A DNA stretch of 54,730 nucleotides from an uncultured bacterium. Lineage in GTDB: Bacteria > Desulfobacterota > Syntrophorhabdia > Syntrophorhabdales > JANXAF01. The notes under the pieces were generated by a model that saw only the letters and a program-made list of their open reading frames with translations, searched no databases and was not told the DNA's origin. Within the stretch, counting starts at the first letter, position 1, and each line of letters opens with the position of its first letter. The position numbers and the translations under genes are program-made. The stretch lies in contig CALKEQ010000014.1 of NCBI GenBank assembly GCA_938084905.1, positions 1-54,730 on the forward strand, read 5' to 3'. This document shows, one piece after another, positions 1 through 8,614 of this stretch.

Positions 1-699
1 ATAGATTCTAAATGGAGTTACATCTTCATTAAATGCCCAAGATTTTTCAATTGCTTTTTGTGCTAATAGGGTAAAGTCTGTATCACGGCTTTCTTGCCAT
101 CTTTTCTCAAACCAATTATTCAAATATTTATAATTATCATCCCCTAAAATTCTAGCATTAAGTTCTGTATTTAAACTGAGGCCACTTAGAGAAAAATTAC
201 TTGATCCTAAAATAGCTTCTCCAATTCCATACCCTCGGTCTTTATATTCAAAAAGATAAAGTTTAGCATGAAGAGGTTCTTTAGTATAGATTCTAATTTC
301 AATCTTCTTTTCTCTAAGTTTTTCTAAAAACCATTTCAAAAATTCAATTGTTTCTTTATTAGCTTTTAAATAACTCAAATCTTCTATTAATCCTCTAAAT
401 TCCTCATCTAAAATTTTTTGCTTTTTTTCAGGATTTAAAAATTTTGCCCTTTCTAAAATATCAGCAACTTTTTCTTCCCACTTTTTTTCCAAAAGCAACA
501 CTTCAGCAGTTTGCCTATTTGTTCTTGGAGAAGTTAAAATTTCTAATTTTTCTAATTGATCAATTTCATCTTTTAACTTTTCAAACCCACTCAAAAATAA
601 CCACCCTACTGCAAATTTTGCTCTTTTCGAAACACGCAATTTTTCCTTCAAAACCTCAATTAACTTTACATTTATATTATCAATAATATCCTGCGGCAT
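1..699 (-). CDS. PLD-domain protein, N-terminal part (probable PLD-helicase), cut by window edge
   Basis: An open frame runs from an ATG at 699 to base 1 without a stop: 233 residues, with the C-terminus outside the window. A phospholipase-D-type half-site is visible: H144-x-K146 in a EPLHAKLYLF context, followed by GSSN at 165-168 and a SLNTELN stretch at 175-181. This arrangement is typical of the N-terminal PLD nuclease domain of large SNF2/DEAD-type helicases found in restriction and defence loci, so I infer a helicase follows, but the helicase motifs are not visible here. It lies 55 bases downstream of the OLD-family gene on the same strand and shares its AT-rich composition, so it is probably the third gene of that operon. 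Shine-Dalgarno signal is weak. A stand-alone PLD nuclease is the alternative. Confidence 0.75.
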   Translation of the reverse strand, partial: MPQDIIDNINVKLIEVLKEKLRVSKRAKFAVGWLFLSGFEKLKDEIDQLEKLEILTSPRTNRQTAEVLLLEKKWEEKVADILERAKFLNPEKKQKILDEEFRGLIEDLSYLKANKETIEFLKWFLEKLREKKIEIRIYTKEPLHAKLYLFEYKDRGYGIGEAILGSSNFSLSGLSLNTELNARILGDDNYKYLNNWFEKRWQESRDTDFTLLAQKAIEKSWAFNEDVTPFRIY

Positions 700-754
700 T
701 ATTTAAATTTTACCTAAAATCAAAAAGAGCTTTAAATTTTTTTAATTATTTTTG

Positions 755-2590
755 CTAATTATTTTTGTTAATATCATTTTTAGGCGTTAATAATTGAGGT
801 GTTTTTAACTCTTGTTTAATAAATTCATTTAATTTATTCCTTAACTCTTCTATATTCTCCTTATTTTTTTCAATAAGTTTTTTTAACTTATCATCGTCTC
901 TACAATTCTCATTGAAATAAACCAATGCTAAAGCATAAATATCTCGAGGACTTGGTTTATCATTATCAGTAGGTAGATTGAATTTTTCACGGATTAATTT
1001 TAAAAGTTCCTCCCAATTTTCTATTTTGTTCTTTAATACAGTTTCTAAGTTTTTACCAAAAACTAAAAGATGACCTTTATTAAAAATTTCGCCTTCTTGA
1101 ACATTTGTAATTTCTTCTAATGAAATTTCTATTTTTGTATCATCAGGATTAACTGCATTTTCTTGAGTAAGCATTTGAACTATTTTAGTATTATCTCTAG
1201 AATTTGAATTACTATCTATTACAACTAAACAAGGAATGCCAAATGCAGTTAAAAAGGAATAAATGGCGGGGATATTAGTTTTACCACCAGCAGACACAAT
1301 ACCTATTTGCTCCTTTTCAGCATCGCTAAAAAATTTAAAGAGCATAACCTCTGACGGTCCTTCTACAATAACAGCTTTAGAAGTAAATAACGCCTCTTTT
1401 AAACCTTGAGAAATTGTTTCTATAAGATTGTAGTAAATATGTTGATCACTAATTTCGTTTGTCGATGGATAAAGTGCTAGTGTATGTTTTTTCATGGTTT
1501 CTTTTTTTATGTTTCTAACCTCTATAGCATCAAAGTTTGTTTTACGTAAAAAAATCACAATATTATCAAAATCACCACATTCAATAAAATCTTCAGAATG
1601 AGTTGTGTAAATAATTTGACTTTTAGCAGAGGTGTTGTTTTTTACAAATTCTTTTAAAACATAAAACAAAGTCTTTCTTGCTTGTGGATGTAAATAGGCT
1701 TCGGGCTCTTCTATAAGGAAAATTGCTTTTTCATTCCTTTCGTGTCTTTTAAGATAAGTGTGATATAGAGCAATAATTGCAAGACGTTGTACACCTTCAC
1801 CCAATGTTTCAAGTGGTACATATTTACCATTTTGCATTACTGTGAGCTTAAATTGTCTGTATAATCGCCATGGGTCATAGTCAAGAAATTTTAATTCTAT
1901 TCCAGTTAAATTTTTAGGTTTCATTGCATTCCAAAATTCTCTTATACTATCTTCAATTTCCTTAAATTCATCAGTCCTAAGTAGCTCTACTGCGTCTTTT
2001 ATTTTTTCTTCAAAATTTTTCTTACGACTCGCATCTAATCTTAAATTATCATCTACCCTTTGCAACAGCCTACCCAAAACACTCCATCTATTTGTTGGTT
2101 GTTCTGTAGTTAATTTGGCAAGAGGTACTGTAATGACTATAGGCAGTTGATTTCTAATTTCCGCACTTATAGACTTAAAACTATCAAGTGTATCAAAATT
2201 TAATCTATCAAAGTCTACATCGTCTTGTAGTAATTTATACTTCACACTAATAGAGGTGTCGCCGTAGCCAGTAGATAGATATTTTGCTCCTACTGCTACC
2301 CCCTTTGCATCAATAAAATTGTTTTCACTTAGTTGAACACGTATAGGATCAAAAAATTGACATGCGAGAATAATTTCATTTTGTAGGTTATAGTTATGAA
2401 AATCTTCTTCAGTAAACCGTCCGAATGGCCACTTATCACCTAATAGAATCTCAAGTGCTTTTAAAACTGAACTTTTCCCAACATTATTTGGTCCTATTAA
2501 TGCATTTAACCCAGAATCAGAAAATTCAATAACTGTGGAATCACTTCCAAAACATCGGTAATTTTTTATATACAGTTTTTTAACAATCAT
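755..2590 (-). CDS. OLD-family ATP-dependent endonuclease (ABC-type ATPase plus TOPRIM)
   Basis: A 611-residue protein of the OLD (overcoming lysogenization defect) family, an ATPase that controls a metal-dependent TOPRIM nuclease in phage defence. The ATPase has Walker A GPNNVGKS (33-40), an ABC-like signature LGEGVQR (263-269), Walker B FLIEEPEAYLHP (from 291) and an H-loop THS (330-332). The TOPRIM domain follows with VEGPSE (acidic residue E410) and VVIDSNSN (D459); the usual second aspartate of the DxD motif is Asn here. Its ATG overlaps the stop of the upstream methylase gene (TAATG) and an AAGGAG lies in front, so translation is coupled. OLD proteins usually pair with a UvrD-like helicase (Gabija) or stand alone; here the partners are a methylase and a PLD protein. 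Family is clear, biological role is inferred. Confidence 0.88.
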   Translation of the reverse strand: MIVKKLYIKNYRCFGSDSTVIEFSDSGLNALIGPNNVGKSSVLKALEILLGDKWPFGRFTEEDFHNYNLQNEIILACQFFDPIRVQLSENNFIDAKGVAVGAKYLSTGYGDTSISVKYKLLQDDVDFDRLNFDTLDSFKSISAEIRNQLPIVITVPLAKLTTEQPTNRWSVLGRLLQRVDDNLRLDASRKKNFEEKIKDAVELLRTDEFKEIEDSIREFWNAMKPKNLTGIELKFLDYDPWRLYRQFKLTVMQNGKYVPLETLGEGVQRLAIIALYHTYLKRHERNEKAIFLIEEPEAYLHPQARKTLFYVLKEFVKNNTSAKSQIIYTTHSEDFIECGDFDNIVIFLRKTNFDAIEVRNIKKETMKKHTLALYPSTNEISDQHIYYNLIETISQGLKEALFTSKAVIVEGPSEVMLFKFFSDAEKEQIGIVSAGGKTNIPAIYSFLTAFGIPCLVVIDSNSNSRDNTKIVQMLTQENAVNPDDTKIEISLEEITNVQEGEIFNKGHLLVFGKNLETVLKNKIENWEELLKLIREKFNLPTDNDKPSPRDIYALALVYFNENCRDDDKLKKLIEKNKENIEELRNKLNEFIKQELKTPQLLTPKNDINKNN

Positions 2591-5500
2591 TACACACTCC
2601 TTGCCTTTTCTAATCTGTTTTTTACTAATTCGGCGACTGCCCAGTAGACTTCTTTTCGTTCTTTCTCTGTTAATCCTAATGCATCAAAAACAATATCATC
2701 TAAGGCTTTTCGGTCTGGCAATGGATTTGGCTCTTGATCCCTTATGGGCTTCTTTGGGTCAAAGCCTAGTTCGGTGAAGATGGAATGAATTTCTCTTTCT
2801 AAAAAATTTTCTAAAAATGAGGTTTTTTTAATTTTAACACTAATTGGATTTAAAATTTCCAAAATTTTTAAATCAAATGGAACTAAATAAAGAGCTCCTT
2901 CTCCTAAAGTAGACCTTCCAAAAAGTTCTATGCACAGAATAGTTAAAGTTGAATTTAATATGTAACATAAGTCGAGATTATTTTTATAGTTTATTCCAAT
3001 AAACTTATGTTCAAATAGTAAGTTGTCCAAATTAAGGTGAAATATAAAAATATTATCTTTCGTGTCTCCTGTTAAAATATTTGCTCTTTTATTCAAAAAT
3101 CGATTTTCTTTCTTTATCAACCATTTGGCGTCTTCAGATTTTATTTTTATTTTTCTTACATCTTTAGGTGATTTAAAAACTTTTTCATACTCATTTTTGT
3201 CAAAAATTTGTCCTTCATATCTTTTGTAGTATTTTTTGTTATTTCCTGTAATAATTCCAGCTTTCACCTCCGCAATATCTCCCAATCTTACCAATTTCCC
3301 TTTTCCCTTTCCCAAAATCTTCCAGTAAATTTCTGGTGCTCGAAGATATTTTCCGCCCCATTTGTTGCCAATATATTCTCCTTCTCGCTGACTTCCAATA
3401 AGACGTTTTCCTGTACTTTCTTTTCTTCCATATTCATATAAATCTCTTTGATTAACAAGATGTAGTCTATAAATTTCAGTTTCTCGTCTTTTTCCTTCTG
3501 GATATTCTTTTAAATTTTCGTTTTTTTCTAAATCAATAAAAATTTCAGAGTACATTATTTCTTCAAAGGGTTTTTTGAAATTTACAAATCTTACATCGTT
3601 TGTTTTAATTTCCTCATCAAAATCTTCATCTTTTGGAGCTTTCATTAAGGCAATGATTGTATTAATGTCAGCATGTTTAAAACTTCTTTTTGCTAAATTA
3701 TCATAAATTGCAATAATTGGCACTCTCTTTAATAAAATCTCTTGTATTTTGGTTCCGTAGCCTACATCAAGCCAGGAATTTGAGGAAATATAACAAAGAA
3801 TGCCGTCAGGGTTAAGAAGTTTTAAGCCTTTTAAATAGAAATAAACATACAAGTCTGCTTTTTTATCAAAATTACTTGGAGTAAAGGGGGCTTTACATGG
3901 TTTTCCCTCAAAATTGTAAGACCAATCTCGAAACATTTGCTCGATTAATTTCTCTTTATATTCTTTTTTTGAATAAAAACCAATTAAATCTTCAATTCTT
4001 TCTTGCCTCACATAAGGTGGATTAGCAATAACAATATCAAAGCCATTCTTAATTTGAAAAACTTCGGCAAAAGCCAAATCCCATAACATAGGTGCCTCTT
4101 TTTGTTTGCTCAATTCTTCTTTTAATTTAGTGATCTCTTTCAATTCCAGCTCTTGTCTCTCTTTTTCTTTTGATCTTATTCCAAATAAGGTACCCCGTAG
4201 TAAATCATTTTTTAGTTGAAAATTTATTTTTTGGACTTCTTTTTGAATTTTTATTTCGTATTCTTCCAAAGCATTAATTAACAATTTTTTTTCAAGATAA
4301 AGCGTCTCCCTGTACTCCTTTTCACCGCTAGTTTCGTAAACATGCTTTTTCTTCTGAACCAAAAATTTCAGGTCATCCTCTCTACTCTTCATGAAACTTT
4401 TAATTTTTCTTAGCGGAAGAATGTTATTCCCCAATCTTTGAACTAACCCATCACCGCATCTAATTTTAAAATTTAAATTTGGTAAAAGAGGTTCTATTTG
4501 ATTTTTCAAAATTTCATCTTCGGCATCAACAAATAAATCAAGCCATAACCTAAGTTTTGCTACTTCTATCGCCCATTCTTTAATATCGTTGCCATAAAGG
4601 TTTTTATTGATTATCTTTTTCTTTTCCTCGTATTTACCTAAATGCGGATAATTTAACTCCTTCCACAACGGCTCTTTTAATTGATAAAGAATTTGAAGAG
4701 CAACAACCAAATAATGCCCCGATCCACAGGCTGGATCTAAAATAAATATTTCGTCCAATTCCTTTAAAATTTTTTGAGCTTCTTGAAGAGTGAAAGGGTC
4801 TTGAATTTGCTCTCCAAATTCTGGAAAAACAAACTTGTACAATCTTTCTTTATCCATTCCGGTTTTTTTAAAAAGAAATTCGACTAAACTTCTTTTTATC
4901 ATTAACTCAATTTCTACTTTTGGAGTGTAAAAAATGCCGGCCCTCGCTTGTTCTTCTCGCTCTTCAACATTAACTAAGTGCTCGTATATATTACCCAGCA
5001 TCTCGGGATTTATCGCAATCTCAATGTCAAAAGGCGTTGATTCTTCGATAGTAAAATTATAACTCTCAAAGAATTCAAAAATATCATCGAAAAGTTCGTC
5101 TGGAATTATCCAGCCGATTTTGTCTAATTCATTTTCTTGAAATAAACCGCCGTTAAGATAAGGAGCGTTTTTTAAAATTTCATTAAACTCCTCTAAATAT
5201 GCTTTCTCTTTGTAAAGCCAAGATGGTTGAGAAAGAGATTCAAAAAATAAAACGTTCAACCATTTTTGATGAAATTCGTCTTTCCCCCCTGAATTTGCTT
5301 TATAAGCTTCCCAAAAATTTGCTAAGAAGTTTTGGTCTTGGCCAAAAGAGCCCCTTTTTTGCACAAAATAAAGGAACATAAGCCTGTTTAACGTTTGATG
5401 AATAAAGTTTCTGACCCTTCCTTCTTTTTCTTTCCCAGATGCCTGTACATTTTGTTTTATTAGGGTTTTTTTAATTTCGTTAAAAATTTCAATGTAACTT

Positions 5501-6033
5501 TCATAGAATTTCTCTGTCACCGCTTCCACACTAAAAGCTTCTTCAATCTTGTTTTTTATGTCAGAGAAATCTAATTTTCCTTCCGCTAAATTCAATTTCT
5601 CCAACTGCTCACAAGCGGTTCTAAGTTTATTTCTATTTTCCGGACAAATAAAAAATCTTTTTAACCTAATATTGCCCCCGATTTTTTCTGCTTTTAAAAA
5701 ATCTAAATAGTTAAAATTGTTAGCCGCAAATACGAAAACACAGTTTTCAATGTCAAGTTCTTTTCCGCGAGTTAAAAAATGAACAGTTTTTCTTTCAAAT
5801 GATTTTAGTTTTCTTTCAGGTGAGCTTAAATCGTCGATCTCAAAAAAAAGAACCTTAAATTGATCCCTTTCACTTAAAATTAAAGAGCAAGTAATCTCAT
5901 TTTTTAATTCAAGGGGAAAACTAAAATGTGGTTTTGGAATTTTTGGTAACTCCCAATTCCATTTTTCAATAAATAATTCTCTTAATTTATTTACCGAATT
6001 AATTTCCGCCAAATAGAAGCTAGGTTTTTCCAC
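2590..6033 (-). CDS. Eco57I/PglX-like N6-adenine DNA methylase (restriction-modification type)
   Basis: A 1147-residue protein with the layout of large amino-methyltransferases of type IIG restriction enzymes, BREX PglX and DISARM DrmMI. An N-terminal domain of about 150 residues without an obvious PD-(D/E)xK site precedes a helical region (about 205-360, with YFVQKRG and PYLNGGLF). SAM-binding motif I is DPACGSGHYL (433-442) and catalytic motif IV is NPPY (671-674). Between them is a long charged coiled-coil insertion (about 545-650). A target-recognition-type segment follows (GDIAEVKAGIITGNNKKYYK). The family modifies adenine to mark self DNA; whether this one also cuts cannot be told. It is first in the operon. 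The start is a GTG with no clear Shine-Dalgarno and an in-frame stop just upstream, so a later start is possible. Confidence 0.88.
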   Translation of the reverse strand: MEKPSFYLAEINSVNKLRELFIEKWNWELPKIPKPHFSFPLELKNEITCSLILSERDQFKVLFFEIDDLSSPERKLKSFERKTVHFLTRGKELDIENCVFVFAANNFNYLDFLKAEKIGGNIRLKRFFICPENRNKLRTACEQLEKLNLAEGKLDFSDIKNKIEEAFSVEAVTEKFYESYIEIFNEIKKTLIKQNVQASGKEKEGRVRNFIHQTLNRLMFLYFVQKRGSFGQDQNFLANFWEAYKANSGGKDEFHQKWLNVLFFESLSQPSWLYKEKAYLEEFNEILKNAPYLNGGLFQENELDKIGWIIPDELFDDIFEFFESYNFTIEESTPFDIEIAINPEMLGNIYEHLVNVEEREEQARAGIFYTPKVEIELMIKRSLVEFLFKKTGMDKERLYKFVFPEFGEQIQDPFTLQEAQKILKELDEIFILDPACGSGHYLVVALQILYQLKEPLWKELNYPHLGKYEEKKKIINKNLYGNDIKEWAIEVAKLRLWLDLFVDAEDEILKNQIEPLLPNLNFKIRCGDGLVQRLGNNILPLRKIKSFMKSREDDLKFLVQKKKHVYETSGEKEYRETLYLEKKLLINALEEYEIKIQKEVQKINFQLKNDLLRGTLFGIRSKEKERQELELKEITKLKEELSKQKEAPMLWDLAFAEVFQIKNGFDIVIANPPYVRQERIEDLIGFYSKKEYKEKLIEQMFRDWSYNFEGKPCKAPFTPSNFDKKADLYVYFYLKGLKLLNPDGILCYISSNSWLDVGYGTKIQEILLKRVPIIAIYDNLAKRSFKHADINTIIALMKAPKDEDFDEEIKTNDVRFVNFKKPFEEIMYSEIFIDLEKNENLKEYPEGKRRETEIYRLHLVNQRDLYEYGRKESTGKRLIGSQREGEYIGNKWGGKYLRAPEIYWKILGKGKGKLVRLGDIAEVKAGIITGNNKKYYKRYEGQIFDKNEYEKVFKSPKDVRKIKIKSEDAKWLIKKENRFLNKRANILTGDTKDNIFIFHLNLDNLLFEHKFIGINYKNNLDLCYILNSTLTILCIELFGRSTLGEGALYLVPFDLKILEILNPISVKIKKTSFLENFLEREIHSIFTELGFDPKKPIRDQEPNPLPDRKALDDIVFDALGLTEKERKEVYWAVAELVKNRLEKARSV

Positions 6034-6472
6034 GTTCAGTTAAGATAGAAATAACCTGGTCATTATCTTTATTTTAGCATCGTCCAAATGTTCCAATAAA
6101 ATTCAAATTTCATTTTAGCACAAATTTATTACAGGGGTCTGACCCCCGTGAAATATTCCAAGTTTTCGCCAAGTTGGCGAGTAAATTTTTCGTGAGGGTC
6201 GACTTTGTGAGCTGGACTCTCCATTTTTTGAAAACAAGTATCAATTTTTTAGCGTAAAGGCAATTTTTTCTTCGTGCTAACTAAACCAGCTATTTTGTAT
6301 CCTTTTATTCTGTGTTTTGAATTGCTAGCAAATCCTCCGTGAAATTTTCTCTCTTTGAAGCTTTGAAGAGTGCAGACAAAGTACATAACAAATACTCTTC
6401 AGGCCGTGAACCAGAGCAAAACCACAGTTCACAGCCATCTACCGTATTTGCGAAGCAAACCCTTCTAAATTA
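6034..6472. other. Gene-free junction between defence operon and tRNA-Asn
   Basis: About 440 bases without a credible gene. It contains two short perfect inverted repeats: GGGGTCTGACCCC (6134-6146) and TCGCCAAGTTGGCGA (6166-6180). The first resembles short palindromes that I recall, without being able to check, being scattered in Deltaproteobacteria genomes. The AT-rich promoter of the methylase gene must lie near 6040-6110, but I find no convincing -35/-10 pair. No integrase or attachment-site duplicate is visible. Confidence 0.5.
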
Positions 6473-6546
6473 CTCCCCGGGCAGGACTCGAACCTGCAAC
6501 CTACGGGTTAACAGCCCGCCGCTACTGCCGGTTGAGCTACCGGGGA
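6473..6546 (-). tRNA. tRNA-Asn (GTT)
   Basis: Read on the minus strand, the 74-base gene has acceptor strands TCCCCGG and CCGGGGA plus discriminator G, a D arm with AGCTCAACCGGCAG, an anticodon loop CTGTTAA (anticodon GTT) and the T arm GGTTCGAGTCC. CCA is not encoded. It follows tyrS by about 47 bases and its 3' end faces the AT-rich defence region. Confidence 0.95.
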
Positions 6547-6558
6547 ACTAGTCACATT

Positions 6559-6588
6559 AGTTAACTACAGCTTGAGCCTTTATGTCAA
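6559..6588 (-). promoter_or_regulatory. Candidate promoter of tRNA-Asn
   Basis: On the minus strand TTGACA (6588-6583) is followed after 18 bases by TTAACT (6564-6559). Transcription would start a few bases before the tRNA 5' end. The -10 box is weak, and the region overlaps the first bases after tyrS, so read-through from tyrS is also possible. Confidence 0.45.
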
Positions 6589-6593
6589 GTTAA

Positions 6594-7835
6594 CTAGCTA
6601 CCAAAAAGGACTTTAACGAACTTCCTTTTTCCCACTTTAAAGACAAGTTCTCTGATCTTGCCAATTGCTATCCATTCGTCCGTTAGCTTTTGCAAAACGC
6701 CCGATTCCCCATAGGAGATCTTTATCCCACCCTGGGAGAGGAGCCTTCTTCCCTCAGACGATGAGGAAACCAATCCTGCCTCTTTAAGGAACTGGGGAAC
6801 ATTTATCCTCTCTGGCACCACATTCATATGGATCACTGGAACCTTTTCAGGTATCAGTTTCTCTCTATGAATCCTCTCAAAGTTATAGTGAGCTTCATCA
6901 GCCTTTTCCTTTCCATGAAATCTTGAAACTATCTCTTTAGCGAGATTTATTTTTGCTTGCCTCGGGTGAATTCTACCTTCTAGCAAGCCTTCTTTGAGCT
7001 CTTTTAATTCGTCTATTGATATGTCACTTAAAAGCTCGTAGTATTTGAGCATAAGCTCATCCGATATAGACATGAGCTTGCCGAACATCACATCTGGAGG
7101 CTCTGTTATACCGACGTAGTTCCCGTAAGTTTTACTCATCTTGTTCACTCCATCTATGCCCTCGAGAAGTGGAACAGTGACTATCACCTGTGACTCCTGG
7201 CCGTACGCCCTCTGAATCTCCCTTCCAACGTAAAGGTTAAAAATCTGATCGTGGCCTCCAAGTTCAACATCGGCATTCAAAGCCACAGAATCGTAGGCCT
7301 GGATAAGAGGATACAGGAATTCGTGAATGCTTATGGGCAGGTTCTTTTCATATCTCTTCCTGAAATCCTCCCTTTCCATCATCCTGGCGACAGTGTACTT
7401 GGCACATAGTTTTACCATATCTGCGGCATTCATAGACTCGAACCATTCGCTGTTGAATCTTACCTCAGTTTTCTCCGGATCCAGGATTTTAAAGACTTGA
7501 GCCTTATAAGTCTCCGCATTCTTTAAAAGCTCCTCCTTTGTAAGTGCAGGTCTGGTTTCAAGTCTGCCCGTCGGGTCACCTATCATCCCAGTGAAATCCC
7601 CGATCAAAAAAATGGCAGTATGACCAAGATCCTGAAACTGTTTCAACTTCTGAAGTACAACAGTATGTCCAAGGTGAAGGTCCGGTGCCGTTGGATCGAG
7701 ACCGAGTTTGACTCTTAACGGCTTTTTTTCCTTCCTAGATTTTAGCAGTTTTTCCTTAAGCTCCTCCTCAGAGATCAAATCAACAACGCCCCTCTTTATT
7801 ATTTCCAATTCCTTCTCAAGGCTCAATTCGTTCAT
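6594..7835 (-). CDS. tyrS: Tyrosyl-tRNA synthetase
   Basis: A 413-residue class I synthetase that charges tRNA-Tyr with tyrosine in the cytoplasm. The signature HLGH is at 53-56 after GLDPTAPDL, and the KMSKT loop is at 232-236. The C-terminal 65 residues look like an S4 RNA-binding domain ([19 protein letters not shown]). Length and the [13 protein letters not shown] form match the TyrZ-like branch of bacterial TyrRS rather than the E. coli TyrS form. Its ATG overlaps the end of ymdB by four bases. It is the last protein gene of the long aspS-tyrS string. Confidence 0.96.
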   Translation of the reverse strand: MNELSLEKELEIIKRGVVDLISEEELKEKLLKSRKEKKPLRVKLGLDPTAPDLHLGHTVVLQKLKQFQDLGHTAIFLIGDFTGMIGDPTGRLETRPALTKEELLKNAETYKAQVFKILDPEKTEVRFNSEWFESMNAADMVKLCAKYTVARMMEREDFRKRYEKNLPISIHEFLYPLIQAYDSVALNADVELGGHDQIFNLYVGREIQRAYGQESQVIVTVPLLEGIDGVNKMSKTYGNYVGITEPPDVMFGKLMSISDELMLKYYELLSDISIDELKELKEGLLEGRIHPRQAKINLAKEIVSRFHGKEKADEAHYNFERIHREKLIPEKVPVIHMNVVPERINVPQFLKEAGLVSSSSEGRRLLSQGGIKISYGESGVLQKLTDEWIAIGKIRELVFKVGKRKFVKVLFGS

Positions 7836-8614
7836 AGCTCAAGCTTAACCTTTAATCTCTCAATTTCAAGACACTTCTTTGTTGAGGGATCGATCCTGAC
7901 CCTAACTCCCTGCACCTCAACATTCTCCTTCCCAACGGAAAACTTCTGAGGGATCTGGGTTAAAAATCTCTCGATAATCACGTTTTTCTCCATTCCTATC
8001 ACAGAGTCCTGGGGACCTGTCATACCTACATCCGTTATGTAACCAGTCCCTCCTGGCAGAATCCTTTCGTCCGCGGTCTGTACATGGGTGTGGGTGCCGA
8101 GGACTGCCGAAACTTTCCCATCAAGGAACCAGCCCATTGCTATTTTCTCTGATGTGGCTTCTGCATGAAAGTCGACTATAACAGGCGCATCCATCTTTTC
8201 CCTTTCGAGAAATTCGCTTACAGTTCTAAAAGGGCAAAGAAGGGGGTTCATGAATACCCTTCCCTCCACGTTTATGACACATAGCGCCTTCTCTCCCTTT
8301 CTCACAACTGTAAATCCAGAACCTGGTGCTTCAGGAGGGTAGTTAAGAGGCCTAAGAATCCTTCTCTCTCCGTTTAAATACGGAAGTATTTCCTTTTTTT
8401 TCCACACGTGGTTTCCCGTTGTTATCACATCCACACCGCAAGAAAACATCTCCTCCGCCACTTTTGGCGTGATCCCGATCCCACCTGCCAAGTTTTCCCC
8501 GTTTATGATGAAAAAGTCGAATTTCAATTTTTTCACAATCTCCCTAACAGCCTGCCTGCCAGGTTTACCGATCACATCTCCCAGAAATATCACATCTATT
8601 GCGCTATCTTGCAT
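7832..8614 (-). CDS. ymdB: YmdB-family metallophosphoesterase (2',3'-cyclic nucleotide phosphodiesterase type)
   Basis: A 260-residue calcineurin-like phosphoesterase. Metal-binding motifs are visible: [10 protein letters not shown] near the N-terminus, [26 protein letters not shown] and [11 protein letters not shown]. Members studied in Bacillus and Deinococcus cleave 2',3'-cAMP and affect gene expression. The gene overlaps rny by 11 bases and tyrS by four. The rny-ymdB pairing is widely conserved and suggests a link with RNA turnover, for example disposal of cyclic-phosphate products; that link is inference. Confidence 0.93.
   Translation of the reverse strand: MQDSAIDVIFLGDVIGKPGRQAVREIVKKLKFDFFIINGENLAGGIGITPKVAEEMFSCGVDVITTGNHVWKKKEILPYLNGERRILRPLNYPPEAPGSGFTVVRKGEKALCVINVEGRVFMNPLLCPFRTVSEFLEREKMDAPVIVDFHAEATSEKIAMGWFLDGKVSAVLGTHTHVQTADERILPGGTGYITDVGMTGPQDSVIGMEKNVIIERFLTQIPQKFSVGKENVEVQGVRVRIDPSTKKCLEIERLKVKLEL

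Noticed and set aside
444-686. 80-codon plus-strand frame near the left edge
   Set aside because: It is antisense to the PLD-domain gene, which is open from 699 to the edge with recognisable motifs.
6034-6472. Possible attachment-site repeat or integrase remnant at the tRNA-Asn border
   Set aside because: I found no copy of the tRNA 3' end and no recombinase-like sequence in the window.
6339-6551. 70-residue plus-strand reading frame ending in GRTRTCNLRVNSPPLLPVELPGN
   Set aside because: Its C-terminal half is the antisense of tRNA-Asn, a common spurious ORF.
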